This document shows, piece by piece, positions 1 through 10,741 of a stretch of DNA of 64,000 nucleotides. The stretch is from Linnemannia hyalina (lineage: Eukaryota; Mortierellomycota; Mortierellomycetes; Mortierellales; Mortierellaceae), in assembly GCA_019671135.1 (NCBI GenBank), contig JAHRHY010000021.1, positions 496,001 through 560,000 of the forward strand. Reading direction: 5' to 3'. Made by a program: the position numbers and the translations under genes. Numbering within the stretch: position 1 is the first letter of the stretch; the number at the start of each line of letters is the position of its first letter. Below the pieces are notes generated by a model. That model did no database searches, was not told the origin of the DNA, and saw only the letters and a list, made by a program, of their open reading frames with translations.

Positions 1-95
1 ATTGAATAAGGAAAAGGTTGTTGGTGCATCGTTTCTTCGCCAATGATACCATGTTCTTATTTTTCTGTTTTTTTTTGTATTGTATCATTCTTCAG

Positions 96-530
96 GGATC
101 CCCCACTAGGAGAATTCATCTGCTATCACCACAACCAAGTCCTCTACTTCGACTACAGCGTCATCACTCCCAAGAACGATGACACCCCCAACCCATACCT
201 CGATCGCACTCAAGACTCATACAATAACCATTCCACCCCTCCCCCTCCACCCATTTGTGTTAACAGCACTTCTTCACGCACCTCTTCCCCTGTCTCCCCT
301 CATACCAGAAAGTACAATCCCACCTCGCCCAGTCTCCGACTCTCGAAACGCGCCACCGAACGCAACCGCCGCGACCCCTACAGCTATCTCTGGAAGTTAG
401 TCGCCTATTCGGGTGGACTCAATGCGCACTTACAGAAACAAAGACAACAGCGACAGGAGAAGCTGAAGGAGCCGAAGGAGCAGCAGCAACAGGTGCCACT
501 GGCAGTGTACATGCATGGAGATGAATCCTC

Positions 531-587
<57 letters not shown>

Positions 588-1173
588 GCAGCATCAGTCT
601 CAGTCCCAATCTCAATCTCCTCAGCAACAACAGCAGCCTTTGAACCGTGGTCCTGTTCTCGTCCACTCCTTCACGCACTACGGTCAGAGATCCATCTACC
701 GCCGCCAGAACAACAACTACCACCAGAGTCGAAGATACAGCAACCATGTACTGACCAGCAACTACAGCCAGGGCTACAACAACCAACACAGTCAAAGTTA
801 CAACCATCCGGGCCAGGTTCAAAGCCATTCCCAGAGCCAAGGTTTCAACCAAGGCCAGTGCTACAACCAAACTCGGACCTCCCACATTCACAATCACAAC
901 CACAACCACAATCACGCCCACGATCACAACCAGCCTCAAAACTACACCAACCCCGCCCAATCCAACGACTACACTCAAACCTACAACGACCAAGCGCCGA
1001 CCAACTACTTCAGCCTAGCAACAAAGTATGTCCAAACTCTCGACCAGTTACAAGGGTTCAATTACCGATCGTCGACTGGGGACCGGTTGGTTCAGGAGCA
1101 TCTGGAAGAATGTAGATGGAGTGCAGCCAAGTTTGAAACTTATCTGACTTGCACTCGAAGCTTGGTGGGCTAA
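96..1173 (+). pseudogene. Gln/Asn/His-rich protein, left copy, 5'-partial and frameshifted
   Basis: This is exon 2 of the gene that is complete at 40186-41945. The acceptor cag is at 93-95; exon 1 would lie before the window. It encodes a Pro/Ser/Thr-rich part, a basic RNRRDPYSYLWKLV segment, a long Gln run (about 20 residues), and Gln/Tyr/Asn- and His/Asn-rich stretches. Against the right copy, a net 4-base loss near 1145 shifts the frame and brings a stop at 1171-1173. The lost charged tail is still recognisable in another frame to about 1472. The product would lack the acidic/basic C-terminus, so this copy is probably non-functional. No known family is recognised. Confidence 0.7.
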
Positions 1174-2305
1174 GCTCGACTGTGCCTCATCCTCCTCCTA
1201 CTTCTACTACTACTATTGTTTCTCAGGGACGAGATAGTCCTGTGGCTGGCGATGATGGGCGTAGTCAGTGTCAGGGGAAGGGCAGACCGGAGACTGAGCA
1301 AGAGGAGATGGAAGAGAAACTGGGAACCGAGAAGAAGGAGAAGGAAAAAGGGAGAAAAGTAGAGGCCAAACAGGAGGCAGAAATGGAAAGGAAAAAGAAG
1401 AGGAGAAGGAGCAAGAGTAGCATTGGTTCGGAGAGGACCTTAGGCGATTCTCAGGAGGAATTGGTCGAGTGACGAGTCGAATAAAGAGAAAGAGAAGGAA
1501 GACAAAAGATGAGGTGAAACAAGAGGCCTTTTCGGATGATGACCCGAGCTGCATTTGAAGAGAAAGCCGCAGAAGACATCTGTTACAATTCGATCAAGCG
1601 AGGATGAAGCTAAAAAAAACGGAGAACAGAGTCAAACGGTGTAAGAAAAATACGAACAACACCTCTTGTGGTCCCATACGCGAGAGTCCACCTGCCGCAA
1701 ATGTTATTGAACCTGTATTCAAACGAACTCGAACTCGGTCTTCGGTTTCTTCTACGACTCGGGTACCTCCCGCACTAAGCACTCTCAAGCAATATCGATG
1801 TAGATTTGCGTGCAGAATGGCTCGCTTTGCAGTTGATACAATATATAGTAGGCGATTGCTATTTGCAGTTTAGCTGTTGTAATGTCGTTCACCAGTCGCC
1901 GACCTTTTTGACTTGACCTTTAAATGGATAGGGTGTGTATACATTAAAGCACAAGAGGGTCAAGGATGCTAAGCTTGAAAAGATGATTGACAGGACGATA
2001 GATTGTGAAGATAGAAGATAGAAGTGACCTTTTGTTGCTTTATGATACCAGTGGTCAACCATTGACGGTTTGATTCGGTAGTGCATTAGGATATCATTGT
2101 CCATGGAGACACTGAGTCACTTTTTCTTTATTGGAATGGTAGACGCCATGTGTGTGAATGTGGTTAAAGTTGAAAATAAATGTTGCGAGGGGAATAAAGA
2201 AAAAAGAGGGTTGTGCTAACCGGCGCCTTCATTTGTTCTTTTTTTTGTTCTGTGCTCTCCAAGGCGGCCATATCCCTTGTGTCTTCTTTCAGAGCCCAGT
2301 TGATG

Positions 2306-2690
2306 GAAAGTGTAGCCTCGACTGATACTCTACCTCGACCATCACGCAATAAAATAGCTAGAGATAATGCTGAGAAGTACAATGGGTTCTACTTGTTCGA
2401 TGCTCAGGGTATCGCATTCTATGTTCGTTGGCACTGCTGACATGTTGTTATTTTGTCCGTTGTAGGACTGATGTGACAGACATACACGACTGGCGGTGTC
2501 TCGGTCAGATAAAGTTGCAAGTAGGTGGAGTGAAAATACCATCATTGACAAAGCGCGAGAGAATATCAGCCAGGCTGTTTCTTGAGAGGGCGAAAATACA
2601 GAAAGAGAGGAGACCCGGCCTGGGGAGGAAGAACTCTGGATGGCTTCTAGTTCCTTTTTGTTGACGTCAGATCCCCACAAATCGTGCACG
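2306..2690 (-). repeat. Dispersed repeat module A (left-arm copy)
   Basis: On the minus strand this matches 9210-9600 and 61545-61800. The shared core runs from a segment reading cctctcaagaaacagcctgg to one reading catcgaacaagtagaaccca. It contains no intact reading frame. The mirror copy is 38916-39300. Confidence 0.7.
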
Positions 2691-2774
2691 GTGCAGGTTT
2701 ACCAGGCCTGACTAATCCAAGCCACTGCGTACAGAGAAGGAGGGGTTCAGACGAGAAAGACGCACCTATTGCCA

Positions 2775-2782
2775 CATAAATA
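2775..2782 (+). promoter_or_regulatory. TATA-like box before pyrimidine-rich leader (left arm)
   Basis: The sequence cataaata lies about 20 bases before a sharp switch to C/T-rich sequence. The other TATA-and-leader promoters in this window have the same arrangement. No convincing coding frame follows, so it may serve a noncoding or lost gene. The mirror site is 38824-38831. Confidence 0.35.
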
Positions 2783-4562
2783 ACGCTGCCCTCCCTCATG
2801 CTTTCTTTCTTCTTCTTTTCCTTTCCTTTGCACCCACTCTACTCCTCCCACTGCAAGGCACTCTCCTTCTCGACGACGACCAAGCAAGGCCAAGGACCAC
2901 CATCGACAGCAAGCAAGGCCCACAAGGCAAAGCTCTACATCTTTCTTTCCTCTTCTTCCTTCTCATCCCTCTGCACTCAACTCACCATCACCACCACCCT
3001 CACTCGCTCATTCCCTCCCTCAGTTGATTTCTTCGTTCCACAACACAGTCACTTTCTTCGTTGCCACCAACATTTGCACCTCTTCGTGATTACATTCTTG
3101 CTCCCCTTCCTCACCTTCTCTTACATCTCTTTGTTGTTTTTGTGATTGCTGTGGAGCTAATGCAGTTTGTTTATTATTTTTATCTGCTTGGAATACGCGT
3201 CTCTCCTCCCACTCGTCAAATAGACAACCGATGCGCTAGCTGACAAGGGAATGCAAGACAGAGCTCTTTCAAATGAGAGCAGGAATCAAGACACAAACTT
3301 GAAGCAGCCGCAAAAAGGCAAGTATCCTCGACTGATCATCAACCTCTCGGGTTCACATGGAGCAGGAGGGTGTTCAGGACTTTGGGCCAAGAGGGAAGTG
3401 AAGTCGCAGCCTGGGGTTATTGCGTTCTTTTATGGCCCTGGGAAGGCTGGTCTGTTTTGAGAGCATCACAGCTGGGCCCAGGGGGACCGGCATAATTGAG
3501 TGTGGTAGCAACAGGTGTGTTTTTGGCAGGTAGTAGCGGTCACGTGACGGCGAGCGTGGCCATTTACTACTGAGATGGCGCAGCGTCAAACTGCTCTTGA
3601 GGTTCAATGTTCTGTACCTTCTCTTCTGTGTGTGGCCTTAGGGGTTGGTTTTGTTCAAAGTGTATGGTGCTGGTGCTTATAATCACAGGCTGTGTGGCAA
3701 CTGGAGCAGGTGATGCAAGCATATGGCTCTGCAACCCTTGGGAAGGTAGGAGCGTAATGCGCTACTGGGCCTGGGGGGTGGAGACCGTGGGGTCATAGGT
3801 GTGTTTTAGCAGGGCGCTTTACTGCAGCCGGGTCTCCGTTTCTGCTGGGCACAGCATCAACTGTTCTTGGGATAGCAGTAGTCTATGGTTCTGGGCGCGA
3901 CAATAATCTATTGTGGGTGCTTGCTTAGTCTTTATTAAAGACTAACCGTTTTTCGTTTTCTGTCTTCTATTAGCCTTAGGTCAACAACGCCATCGTAGAG
4001 ATAGGAAGAATAATCATGACCTCTGCAAGCAAGGGAGATAGGAACTTGGCAACAGTACTGCTAGATCGATGCTGAGCAGGGGTTGATTGGAGAGATGAAC
4101 AGGCAGGAAAAGTGGACAAGCGGGGACGACGGGTGTCCGATTCGTGAGAGGGCATGGTTTATAACAGCGGATGTGGGTTACTAACAAACTCTTTTTATGA
4201 TGTATGTAGAGTTGCATGGACGTGTGTGTATGTGCGTGGTTGTCTTTGTTAAAAATGCAAATAAAACAAGTGTTTTCTGTTACAACCATTGTGGACGTTC
4301 TTGCTTGGCTCCCTGTGTCGATATCGTTGGTGTACCTTGGTACTCCTCTTCCCCCACTCAGCTCGTACAAGTTTGTATGCAGCAAGAGCAATGTTATATT
4401 CCAGCTAGTCTTGTAGGAAAAAAGACTGGACCAGGGGACAGAGACAGTGCTAGAGAGAACAACCTAGGGAAACGTGGTAGAGTGGGGCATCGCTTGTAGT
4501 CGAATAGATGGCCTGCGACGACGAAGGCTCACCACCTTATTATCACTCTATCAGCGACTAAT

Positions 4563-4785
4563 GGTCCTACAAAGCGATACAACGATCATAATAAAAACCA
4601 TCGCCGCCAAAGGTGGAGCAAGACATTGACCTCGTTATCCTTGTTCTCTATTACCACTCTATCTGCAACTTATCGTCCTACACAACCATCATCTATCTAT
4701 AACTGATGGTCCTACACAACCATCATAATAAAAAAGGTGGAGCAGTATATATTGACCTCGTTATCCTTGTTCTCTTTTCCTTGCC
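4563..4785 (+). repeat. Imperfect direct duplication in promoter of Cys4 gene (left arm)
   Basis: Two copies about 140 bases apart share ggtcctaca, then catcataataaaaa, aggtggagca, and ttgacctcgttatccttg. Only the downstream copy has tatatat (4746-4752) where the upstream copy has agacat. The mirror is 36821-37043. Confidence 0.7.
4746..4752 (+). promoter_or_regulatory. TATA box of Cys4 protein gene (left arm)
   Basis: tatatat lies 105-111 bases before the chosen ATG at 4857 and is followed by a C/T-rich start region. The mirror is 36854-36860. Confidence 0.55.
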
Positions 4786-4856
4786 CCTCTACAACGCTCC
4801 TTCCATTTCACAAAATAACACACACTCGACATATTCGCATACACTCACACGTCAAC

Positions 4857-5450
4857 ATGGAGAACATCTGCTCTGGATGTCTAGATACCATCACGGCCCA
4901 AGTGGGATCTGGTCGTCTGCTCCCTGTCTTGACCCACGACTCATATCCGGTAGAGGTTCTTCGCTGCCTCGAATGCCGCCAGCTTCACTTCATAAACTTC
5001 CCCGAACCTATCCCTATAGATGTTAGTGAGCGAAATCTGGAGGATGGCCGTCATGTCATTCCGAGGGTCACAACAAGCGAGGCGCGAAAGGAATACTGCC
5101 TTACCAACGAGAACCTGAGGCCCTTGTCGAGTACGGCCTCCCTGTTGCCTCAGATTTCGTTGACGCCAGATCGTCCGCAAGCTCGACTTTTCCTTGAGCA
5201 GACTATTTTGGAAGTGGCTCGCCATATTCATGGCGGTGATGTTGGATTGGAGGCGGCAAGGTCGGCGCATGGAGGAGGAGAAGAGAGACGTCCCCTCGTC
5301 GGTGATGCGAAAGACCGAAGAGATACACTGCGGACGTTATTCTTTGACCGGGGCGTGTTCGCTGGTTCGAACGTGAGGTTCGTGCGCGAATATGTTGTTG
5401 AGGGAAGAGGAGATCCAGAACAACTCCGGGACCTGTATGCGCAAGCCTAA
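4857..5450 (+). CDS. Hypothetical 197-residue Cys4 protein (left copy)
   Basis: The start was chosen at the ATG in gtcaacATGg because the TATA box lies 105 bases upstream; an in-frame upstream ATG at 4737 would precede the TATA box. The N-terminus has two Cys pairs, C5-x2-C8 and C37-x2-C40, spaced like a small zinc ribbon, followed by an FINFPEPIPIDV segment. The rest is charged and probably helical, with a Gly/Arg-rich stretch around residues 130-150 and a C-terminus reading DPEQLRDLYAQA. No known family is recognised; zinc binding is an inference from Cys spacing. It is identical at protein level to the copy in the right arm. Confidence 0.65.
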   Translation: MENICSGCLDTITAQVGSGRLLPVLTHDSYPVEVLRCLECRQLHFINFPEPIPIDVSERNLEDGRHVIPRVTTSEARKEYCLTNENLRPLSSTASLLPQISLTPDRPQARLFLEQTILEVARHIHGGDVGLEAARSAHGGGEERRPLVGDAKDRRDTLRTLFFDRGVFAGSNVRFVREYVVEGRGDPEQLRDLYAQA

Positions 5451-6419
5451 ACGAGATGCCTCCTTGGTTTCTCACGAGTCCCGTCCTCCAATTGTCTTCT
5501 CTTGTGGTTTTTGTCCTCTTTGTTCGCTGGTCTTCCTTCTATGGTGCTGGCTTTTCGCATCTTGTTTATTTTTCTTCTTACTTTTAGAAAGCCGCTTTTC
5601 GCATTTGTCTTTATCTTGTTCATTCTTTGTCTTCTTTGCGCCCGCTTCATTTTCACGTCCTTACACTCTTCTTCTTTTTCTGAATATAAGATGATGTGCA
5701 GCTTTACTCACTGACTATATTGGCATGGACGACGCGGGTCAAGTGCTCCTTTGATTGTCTGCCAAAGGGTTAATCCAAGTCCGAAAATGATGTTATGATC
5801 CATGCCTGTGCGCACTTTGAGTTTGATTTTTTTTAGGGTGACAGAGCCGCAGCGCGCAAAGGCACATAAACAGACAGACGGGCGCGAAATGTATGCATCC
5901 AGCCACACTCGAATCAATCAACCAATGTTTGGGATTTGTTTATTTTTGAAGATAATGAATGGTACCATGGCATGATTTCCAAGGAATAACGAAATGGGGG
6001 TTTGCACATGGAATGGGTGTTGCAAGTTGAAGGGTACCAATGTCGAGAAAGCATAGGGAAAACATGAAGCATCAACCTTGCGTCAGAGGTAGGTGACACC
6101 AATCCACTAAGGTTCTTGGGTTTGCATGATTTCTCTTTTGCTAACCCATGTCTGCCATTCGCTCTGATGTGGGCTGTGTTGTGAAGGAAATCATTGACTC
6201 GTTGGATAAATAAGAACAAGAACATAGCACACCAATGGCTTTTTTCTTTCTATGTTTCCAATCCATAGACAACGTAGAAGTGATCCTGTTAGTTCCTTAG
6301 GCGGCACTTTCGAGAGCTACAGCTTGCTATGGGAGTCGAGCGGTCGCTGGGTTTTCATTCGATAAACTGGCGGGTCGTACTCCTAACGTACAACTTTCTG
6401 TAAGAAACATTCTCAACAC
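5451..6419. other. Left-arm intergenic region without recognised gene
   Basis: The sequence just after the Cys4 gene is pyrimidine-rich (about 5500-5690), probably its 3' untranslated region. The remainder to 6419 shows no coding signal or repeat that I recognise. Mirror: 35187-36155. Confidence 0.4.
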
Positions 6420-7264
6420 CATCGTGGATGAACCCTGCGCAGAGGCAGCACTAAACGCTCAAATGAACTACACCGAGACGAGCTCAACCAAAGTCACACC
6501 AAGGAAGGCTCAAAAGGCGAGGGATGATCCTAGACGCCTATGTGACCGAGACCTGGGAGGTGTTCAAATCAAGATGGGATGGCGGCTCGTTTGCTCTTTT
6601 CGAACTCTCGCCTTGTTTCGAGGCCATTCTTGCGAAGAAGTCATCAAGCACAGGAATACAGTGAGCGCACCACATACAGCGCCATCAATGCCAGGTGGTC
6701 GAACCATGCGCACCAGCCCAACAATTGGTAGCGGAGCATCATCAAGACTCACAAACTCATCATCGGGACTCAAACCAGCACTACATCCACTTTCTCAAAA
6801 AGCCAGGCGTCAGTTTTAGTGGGCAGGAATCCTAGAGGTACATGCTCTACATAGACAACAACCTGCGATACGGCAACTACAGACATGATTTTTCGCAGGC
6901 AGCAATGTGTACATGAGTGCAGGAGGCGCTCGGCAGTTTGGATTGGAGTTCAATTTTGAGATTGTCAAATATGAGGCTTGGGGACTGGGTGGACCTGAGG
7001 CTAGGACGCAACAGCGAAAGAAGGAATACTCACATGGCCTTCCAATTCTCCATACCTCTGTCCTATAGAGCATCTGTGGCAACACTCAAATGAAAGCTTC
7101 GCGAGCGTGGGTCCATTCCTGAAGGCATGCTTGACCTGTGGAAATGAGTGAGCGAGATATGGGAGGAAGAGACGCCAATGGAGGTCTGTAACAATCTGAT
7201 TTGGAGTATGCCTGAACAAATGCAAGCTGTCATCAAGGCAAAAGGAGGCGTCACACGATTTTGA
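6420..7264 (+). pseudogene. Decayed Tc1/mariner-type transposase (left copy)
   Basis: At 7035-7097 one frame reads WPSNSPYLCPIEHLW, the signature around the third acidic residue of Tc1/mariner DDE/D transposases. The family form is WPxxSPDLNPIEHLW, so the usual Asp-Leu-Asn is Tyr-Leu-Cys here. In another frame, 7209-7264 reads MPEQMQAVIKAKGGVTRF before a stop, which is the typical Tc1 C-terminus. The two frames are separated by a stop and a frameshift, and the upstream catalytic parts are unrecognisable. The element is dead. The right arm carries the same decayed sequence, so the decay predates the present identity of the arms. Confidence 0.7.
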
Positions 7265-7501
7265 TATGTAAATAAAAATCATGGCTATGAATGACATAAC
7301 ATTTATTTCAATTGCACCAGTAGATATAGCAATTACAGACAAGTTTATTGAGATCTCGAAAGCTCTGGATGTTAATGCCATTCTTGAGTTAAAAACTTAA
7401 AAGTCATAGGTCACAGCGGTTCAAAATATTCGTACAGTATTGTGGCTCATTGTAGAGTATATCAGTGCCATGGCTTTAGGGATTCGGGTATTGAGGCGAC
7501 A

Positions 7502-8827
7502 TCAGTTTAGAAAGCCCAAAATCAGCACAGTTGAGTTGATCTTGAGTGTTTCAGCCAAAGCCTGAGCTCCGTTGTGTCCGATCGAGTTGCAGTACAAGTC
7601 TAACGTGGTCAGAGTCGAGTTGCTCTTGAGTGCCTCAGCCAGTTCCTGAACTCCATTGTCTCCGATCGAGTTTTTGTTCAAGTTCAAAGTCGTCAGAGTT
7701 GAGTTTGTCTTGAGTGCATCAGCCAACGCTTGAGCTCCGTTATCTCCGATTGGGTTGAGGGTCAAGTTCAAAGTTGTCAGAGCCGAGTTGGCCTTGAGTG
7801 CCTCAGACATTGCCTGAACTCCGTTTTCTCTGATCGAGTTGAGGGTCAAGTCCAAATTGGTCAAAGTCGAGTTGTTCTTGAGTGCCTCAGCCAGTGCCTG
7901 AGCTCCGTTGTCCTCGACCGAGTTGGCGCCCAAGATCAAAATGGTCAGAGTCGAATTAGTTTTGAGTGCGCCAGCCAGCGCCTGAGTTCCGTTGGGTCCG
8001 ATTGAGTTGAAGCTCAAGTCCAAAGTCGTCAGGGTCGAGTTGGTCTTGAGCGCCTCAGATAGCGCCTGAGTTCCGTTGGGTCCGATCGAGTTGCTGCTCA
8101 AGTTCAAAGTGGTCAGATTCGAGTTTGTCTTGAGTGTCTTAGCCAGCTCCTGAGCTCCATTTCCTCCAATCGAGCACCCGCTCAAGTTCACAGCGATCAG
8201 AGTGGAGTTGGTCTTGAGTGCCTCAACCAGCGCCAGAGATCCGTTTTCTCCGATCGTGTTGTCCTCCAAGTTCAAAGTCGTGAGAGTGGAGTTGATCTTG
8301 AGTGCTTCAGCCAGTGCCTGAGCTGCGTAGTCTCTGATCCAGTTGAGGCTCAAGTTCAAAGTGGTCAGACTCGAGTTGGCCTTGAGTGCCTCAGCCAGTG
8401 CCTGAACTCCGTTTAATCTGATCAAGGTGCAGCGCAATTTCAAAGTAGCCAGAGTTGAGTTGGTCTTGAGAGCCTCAACCAGCGCCTGAACTCCGTTTTC
8501 TCCGATCGAGTTGCCGCTCAAGTCCAATGTGGCCAGTCTCGAGTTGGTCAGGATGCTAGAAAGCATTTTGTCTTGTGCAGATATTGAGGATTGGTCTGCA
8601 GATTTAAAGCTCTGAACCTTCATGCTTTTAATAAGGTGCTTGTTTTCCTCGACACATTCCAGGCTGGGGCCACGTTCCGATACCACGACAGACTTGTAGA
8701 GTGGTGGTGTAAATGAGTGCCTCCAATCCTGACTCACTCGTGCACAGGACGTGAGGTCTTTGAGGCCAAGATTGTTGGCGATTATGGAGCGAATCTCGGG
8801 TATATCGAGGGGATGTGTCCGGAACAT
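7502..8827 (-). CDS. F-box protein with 12 ribonuclease-inhibitor-type LRRs (left copy)
   Basis: A 441-residue protein. Residues 1-45 form an F-box-like helix set (IPEIRSIIANNLGLKDLTSCARVSQ region). Residues about 98-433 are twelve almost perfectly regular 28-residue repeats of the form LTTLNLSxNSIGxNGAQALAEALKTNST, that is, 84-bp DNA units. F-box proteins recruit substrates to SCF ubiquitin ligases and the LRR array would be the substrate-binding arm; this is family inference. The ATG in acaacaATGttc was chosen because upstream in-frame sequence is a hydrophobic translation of a pyrimidine-rich leader that differs between copies. The coding sequence is identical to 32779-34104. A decayed paralogue lies at 63040-64000. 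Confidence 0.85.
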   Translation of the reverse strand: MFRTHPLDIPEIRSIIANNLGLKDLTSCARVSQDWRHSFTPPLYKSVVVSERGPSLECVEENKHLIKSMKVQSFKSADQSSISAQDKMLSSILTNSRLATLDLSGNSIGENGVQALVEALKTNSTLATLKLRCTLIRLNGVQALAEALKANSSLTTLNLSLNWIRDYAAQALAEALKINSTLTTLNLEDNTIGENGSLALVEALKTNSTLIAVNLSGCSIGGNGAQELAKTLKTNSNLTTLNLSSNSIGPNGTQALSEALKTNSTLTTLDLSFNSIGPNGTQALAGALKTNSTLTILILGANSVEDNGAQALAEALKNNSTLTNLDLTLNSIRENGVQAMSEALKANSALTTLNLTLNPIGDNGAQALADALKTNSTLTTLNLNKNSIGDNGVQELAEALKSNSTLTTLDLYCNSIGHNGAQALAETLKINSTVLILGFLN

Positions 8828-9159
8828 TGTTGTCAAAAAAATGAAGAGGGCGACGGGATTGACGGGGATGACGAGGATGACGAGGGTGGTGAGGGCAGTG
8901 TTGATGCGGTCACAAGAGGGTACAATAATGTTAAGCAGTAGAGCAAGCGAGTGTAAATGAAGGAAAGAAGGGGAGTGGAGAAAGAGGATCAAGTATGGCA
9001 GCAAGGAGGGGAGCAAGAAGGGAGCAAGAAGGACAAGGAAGAAGGGAGAAAGCTAAGGAAAGATGTTGCTTTATTGTACAGGGAGTGAGGGATTTAACTA
9101 GTGGACAGCATACACTGCTCGCTACAGCACTAAAGGGAAAAAGAAAGAAAGAAAGTGGC

Positions 9160-9890
9160 GAGAGGTGCGTCTTCCTCGTCTGACAGCTCAATTACTTCGA
9201 AGCTGTCAGCCACACGATTTGTGGGGAATCTGACGTCAATGAAAAAAGAAGCTAGAAGCCAACTCCAATATGGGGGTGTCTATGCTCGTTTTGTGCTTCT
9301 TCCTCCCCTGGTTGGACCTCCTTTCTCGCTGTGTTTTCGCCCTCTCAAGAAACAGCCTGGCTGATATTCCCTCGTGCTTTGTCAATGATGGTATTTTCAC
9401 TCCACCTACTTGCAACTTTATCTGGCCGAGACACTGCCAGTCGTGTATGTCTGTCGCATCAGTCCTACAATCAACAAAAAATAGCAACGCCAACGAACAT
9501 TGTATTGCGATATCGCGAGCATCGAACAAGTAGAGCCTGCTCTGCTTCTCAGCATGATCTGTAGCTTTTGCGTGATGGTCGAGATAGGGTGTCGGTCGAT
9601 GCACCGCTCCGCTGTGCATTCGCTCGCTCCGCGGCTCTACGTTCGAAGAAGGAAAGTGAGGGAAGAGGAGATTCAAAAAATGCTTGTCGCCACCAATTAT
9701 TAGAGTTCACCTTGTTTTGTGGTCATGAAAGACACCATGGATGATGAATCGAATTGCTTGAAAGAGCTGTGGGCCCATCCACGGACACGTTCTGAATGTG
9801 TGGATCACCTGTTCGTAGGAAATTCATCCTTGGTGTTCGAGAGTGAAGGCGCAGGTCCAGTCGACACAGCTCTTTACATGGACGTGGCTG
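9160..9890 (+). repeat. Dispersed repeat modules A+B
   Basis: Module A (about 9210-9600) matches 38916-39300 and 61545-61800. It runs directly into module B (about 9600-9890), which matches 42625-42915 and 61800-62080. Module B contains ggtcatgaaagacaccatgg and ctctttacatgg. Several open frames cross it, but none is shared between copies. Confidence 0.75.
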
Positions 9891-10741
9891 TTTGGATGAG
9901 AGGAACGGGAGCAGTGGTGTTGACGTTATGTTCGTCGGTTTCCTGGTGTTGGGTGGCTGTGTGCGATCTCACCGTCCTATCGATGGCGGCAGCAAAGAAT
10001 GCAGCAGCAGCGGAGCTGGGGTCGGGGTCATGAATGGGGATGGCAGCCTCTTTATCAACCTTTCGCCTATCCAGCCAGATAAAAAAGAAATAGTCCCAGA
10101 CACAAGGTTAGGTCAAGGCGCGCTTTGAATGCGGTAACATCTTTTGTTAATTCTTTTGTCTCCGAAAACCCCGTGTGAGCTACCTTCCTCCTCTGTTGCT
10201 GTTTTGCGTGTCGCCCTGTTGGAACAGCAGGGGTACCAGGACCAGAACCGGTTGGTTTCCAGGGGAACCAAGGTGTGGCTCGTCTTCGTTGTCCTTGTTA
10301 GTTCTATAGGACACCACAACACAGACAGCAACAACAAGCCAAAGGTTCGTGTTAGTTGTTCCATGGTTTCACAGGTGTCACAAGAACAGACATGCGGAGT
10401 ATGATGCCATGCATGAAGAAGATTGTTTGCTAATCAAAGGAGCACGGGTATGGGGACTGTATCGGAGAGCTTTTTTGTGAGTCCTGAGTGTTGGTTGAGC
10501 GATGACATACTAGACTATGGTTGTTGTTTCCTTGCTTGTTTTTGGAAATGAAAATCGTCAGAGTGGGATGATGGAGGCCAAACTTACGGCTTTTAAGCGG
10601 GGGTGAGTTGAACGTGTAACAGAGGCTGAGTATACACGACGACTTATCCAAGGAACATACAAAAAAAAGCGAACCATGTTGTTTTCGATAGTGGTTTTAT
10701 TACACATGGTTAAAAATAACGCCAAGGATCCATCAGGAACC
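9891..10741. other. Intergenic region between repeat and PPWD1 gene
   Basis: No recognised gene or repeat. The end nearest 10741 must hold the 3' untranslated region of the PPWD1 gene on the minus strand. Confidence 0.4.

Larger units (their letters stand above)
1474..4742. other. Left-arm intergenic region
   Basis: There is no convincing gene here. The stretch holds the inverted dispersed-repeat piece (2306-2690), a TATA-like box (about 2775) followed by a pyrimidine-rich stretch (2790-3140) that looks like a transcript leader, and a duplicated promoter segment (4563-4785). Short open frames, such as one of 69 codons at 3251-3460, match nothing I recognise. The same content is at 36864-40132 in the right arm. 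Confidence 0.5.
1..9108 (+). repeat. Left arm of giant inverted repeat
   Basis: Bases 1-9108 are the reverse complement of 32520-41608. The two coordinates sum to about 41606 through most of the arm and shift by a few bases at small indels near the outer end (41609 at base 1). From about 2170 to 8904 I see no differences by eye and all reading frames match. From 1 to about 2170 there are scattered substitutions and indels. From 8905 to 9108 similarity drops but is still clear. The arm continues past the window edge, so its full length is unknown. Confidence 0.95.

Noticed and set aside
529..993. 154-codon minus-strand frame rich in Leu and Val
   Set aside because: It is the antisense of the Gln/Asn/His tracts of the real gene; poly-CAA reads as poly-Leu on the other strand. 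The same shadow appears at 40618-41079.
7410..7440. Tc1 terminal repeat
   Set aside because: cagcggttcaaaatattcgt resembles a Tc1 end but points away from the transposase relic, and no matching partner end was found.
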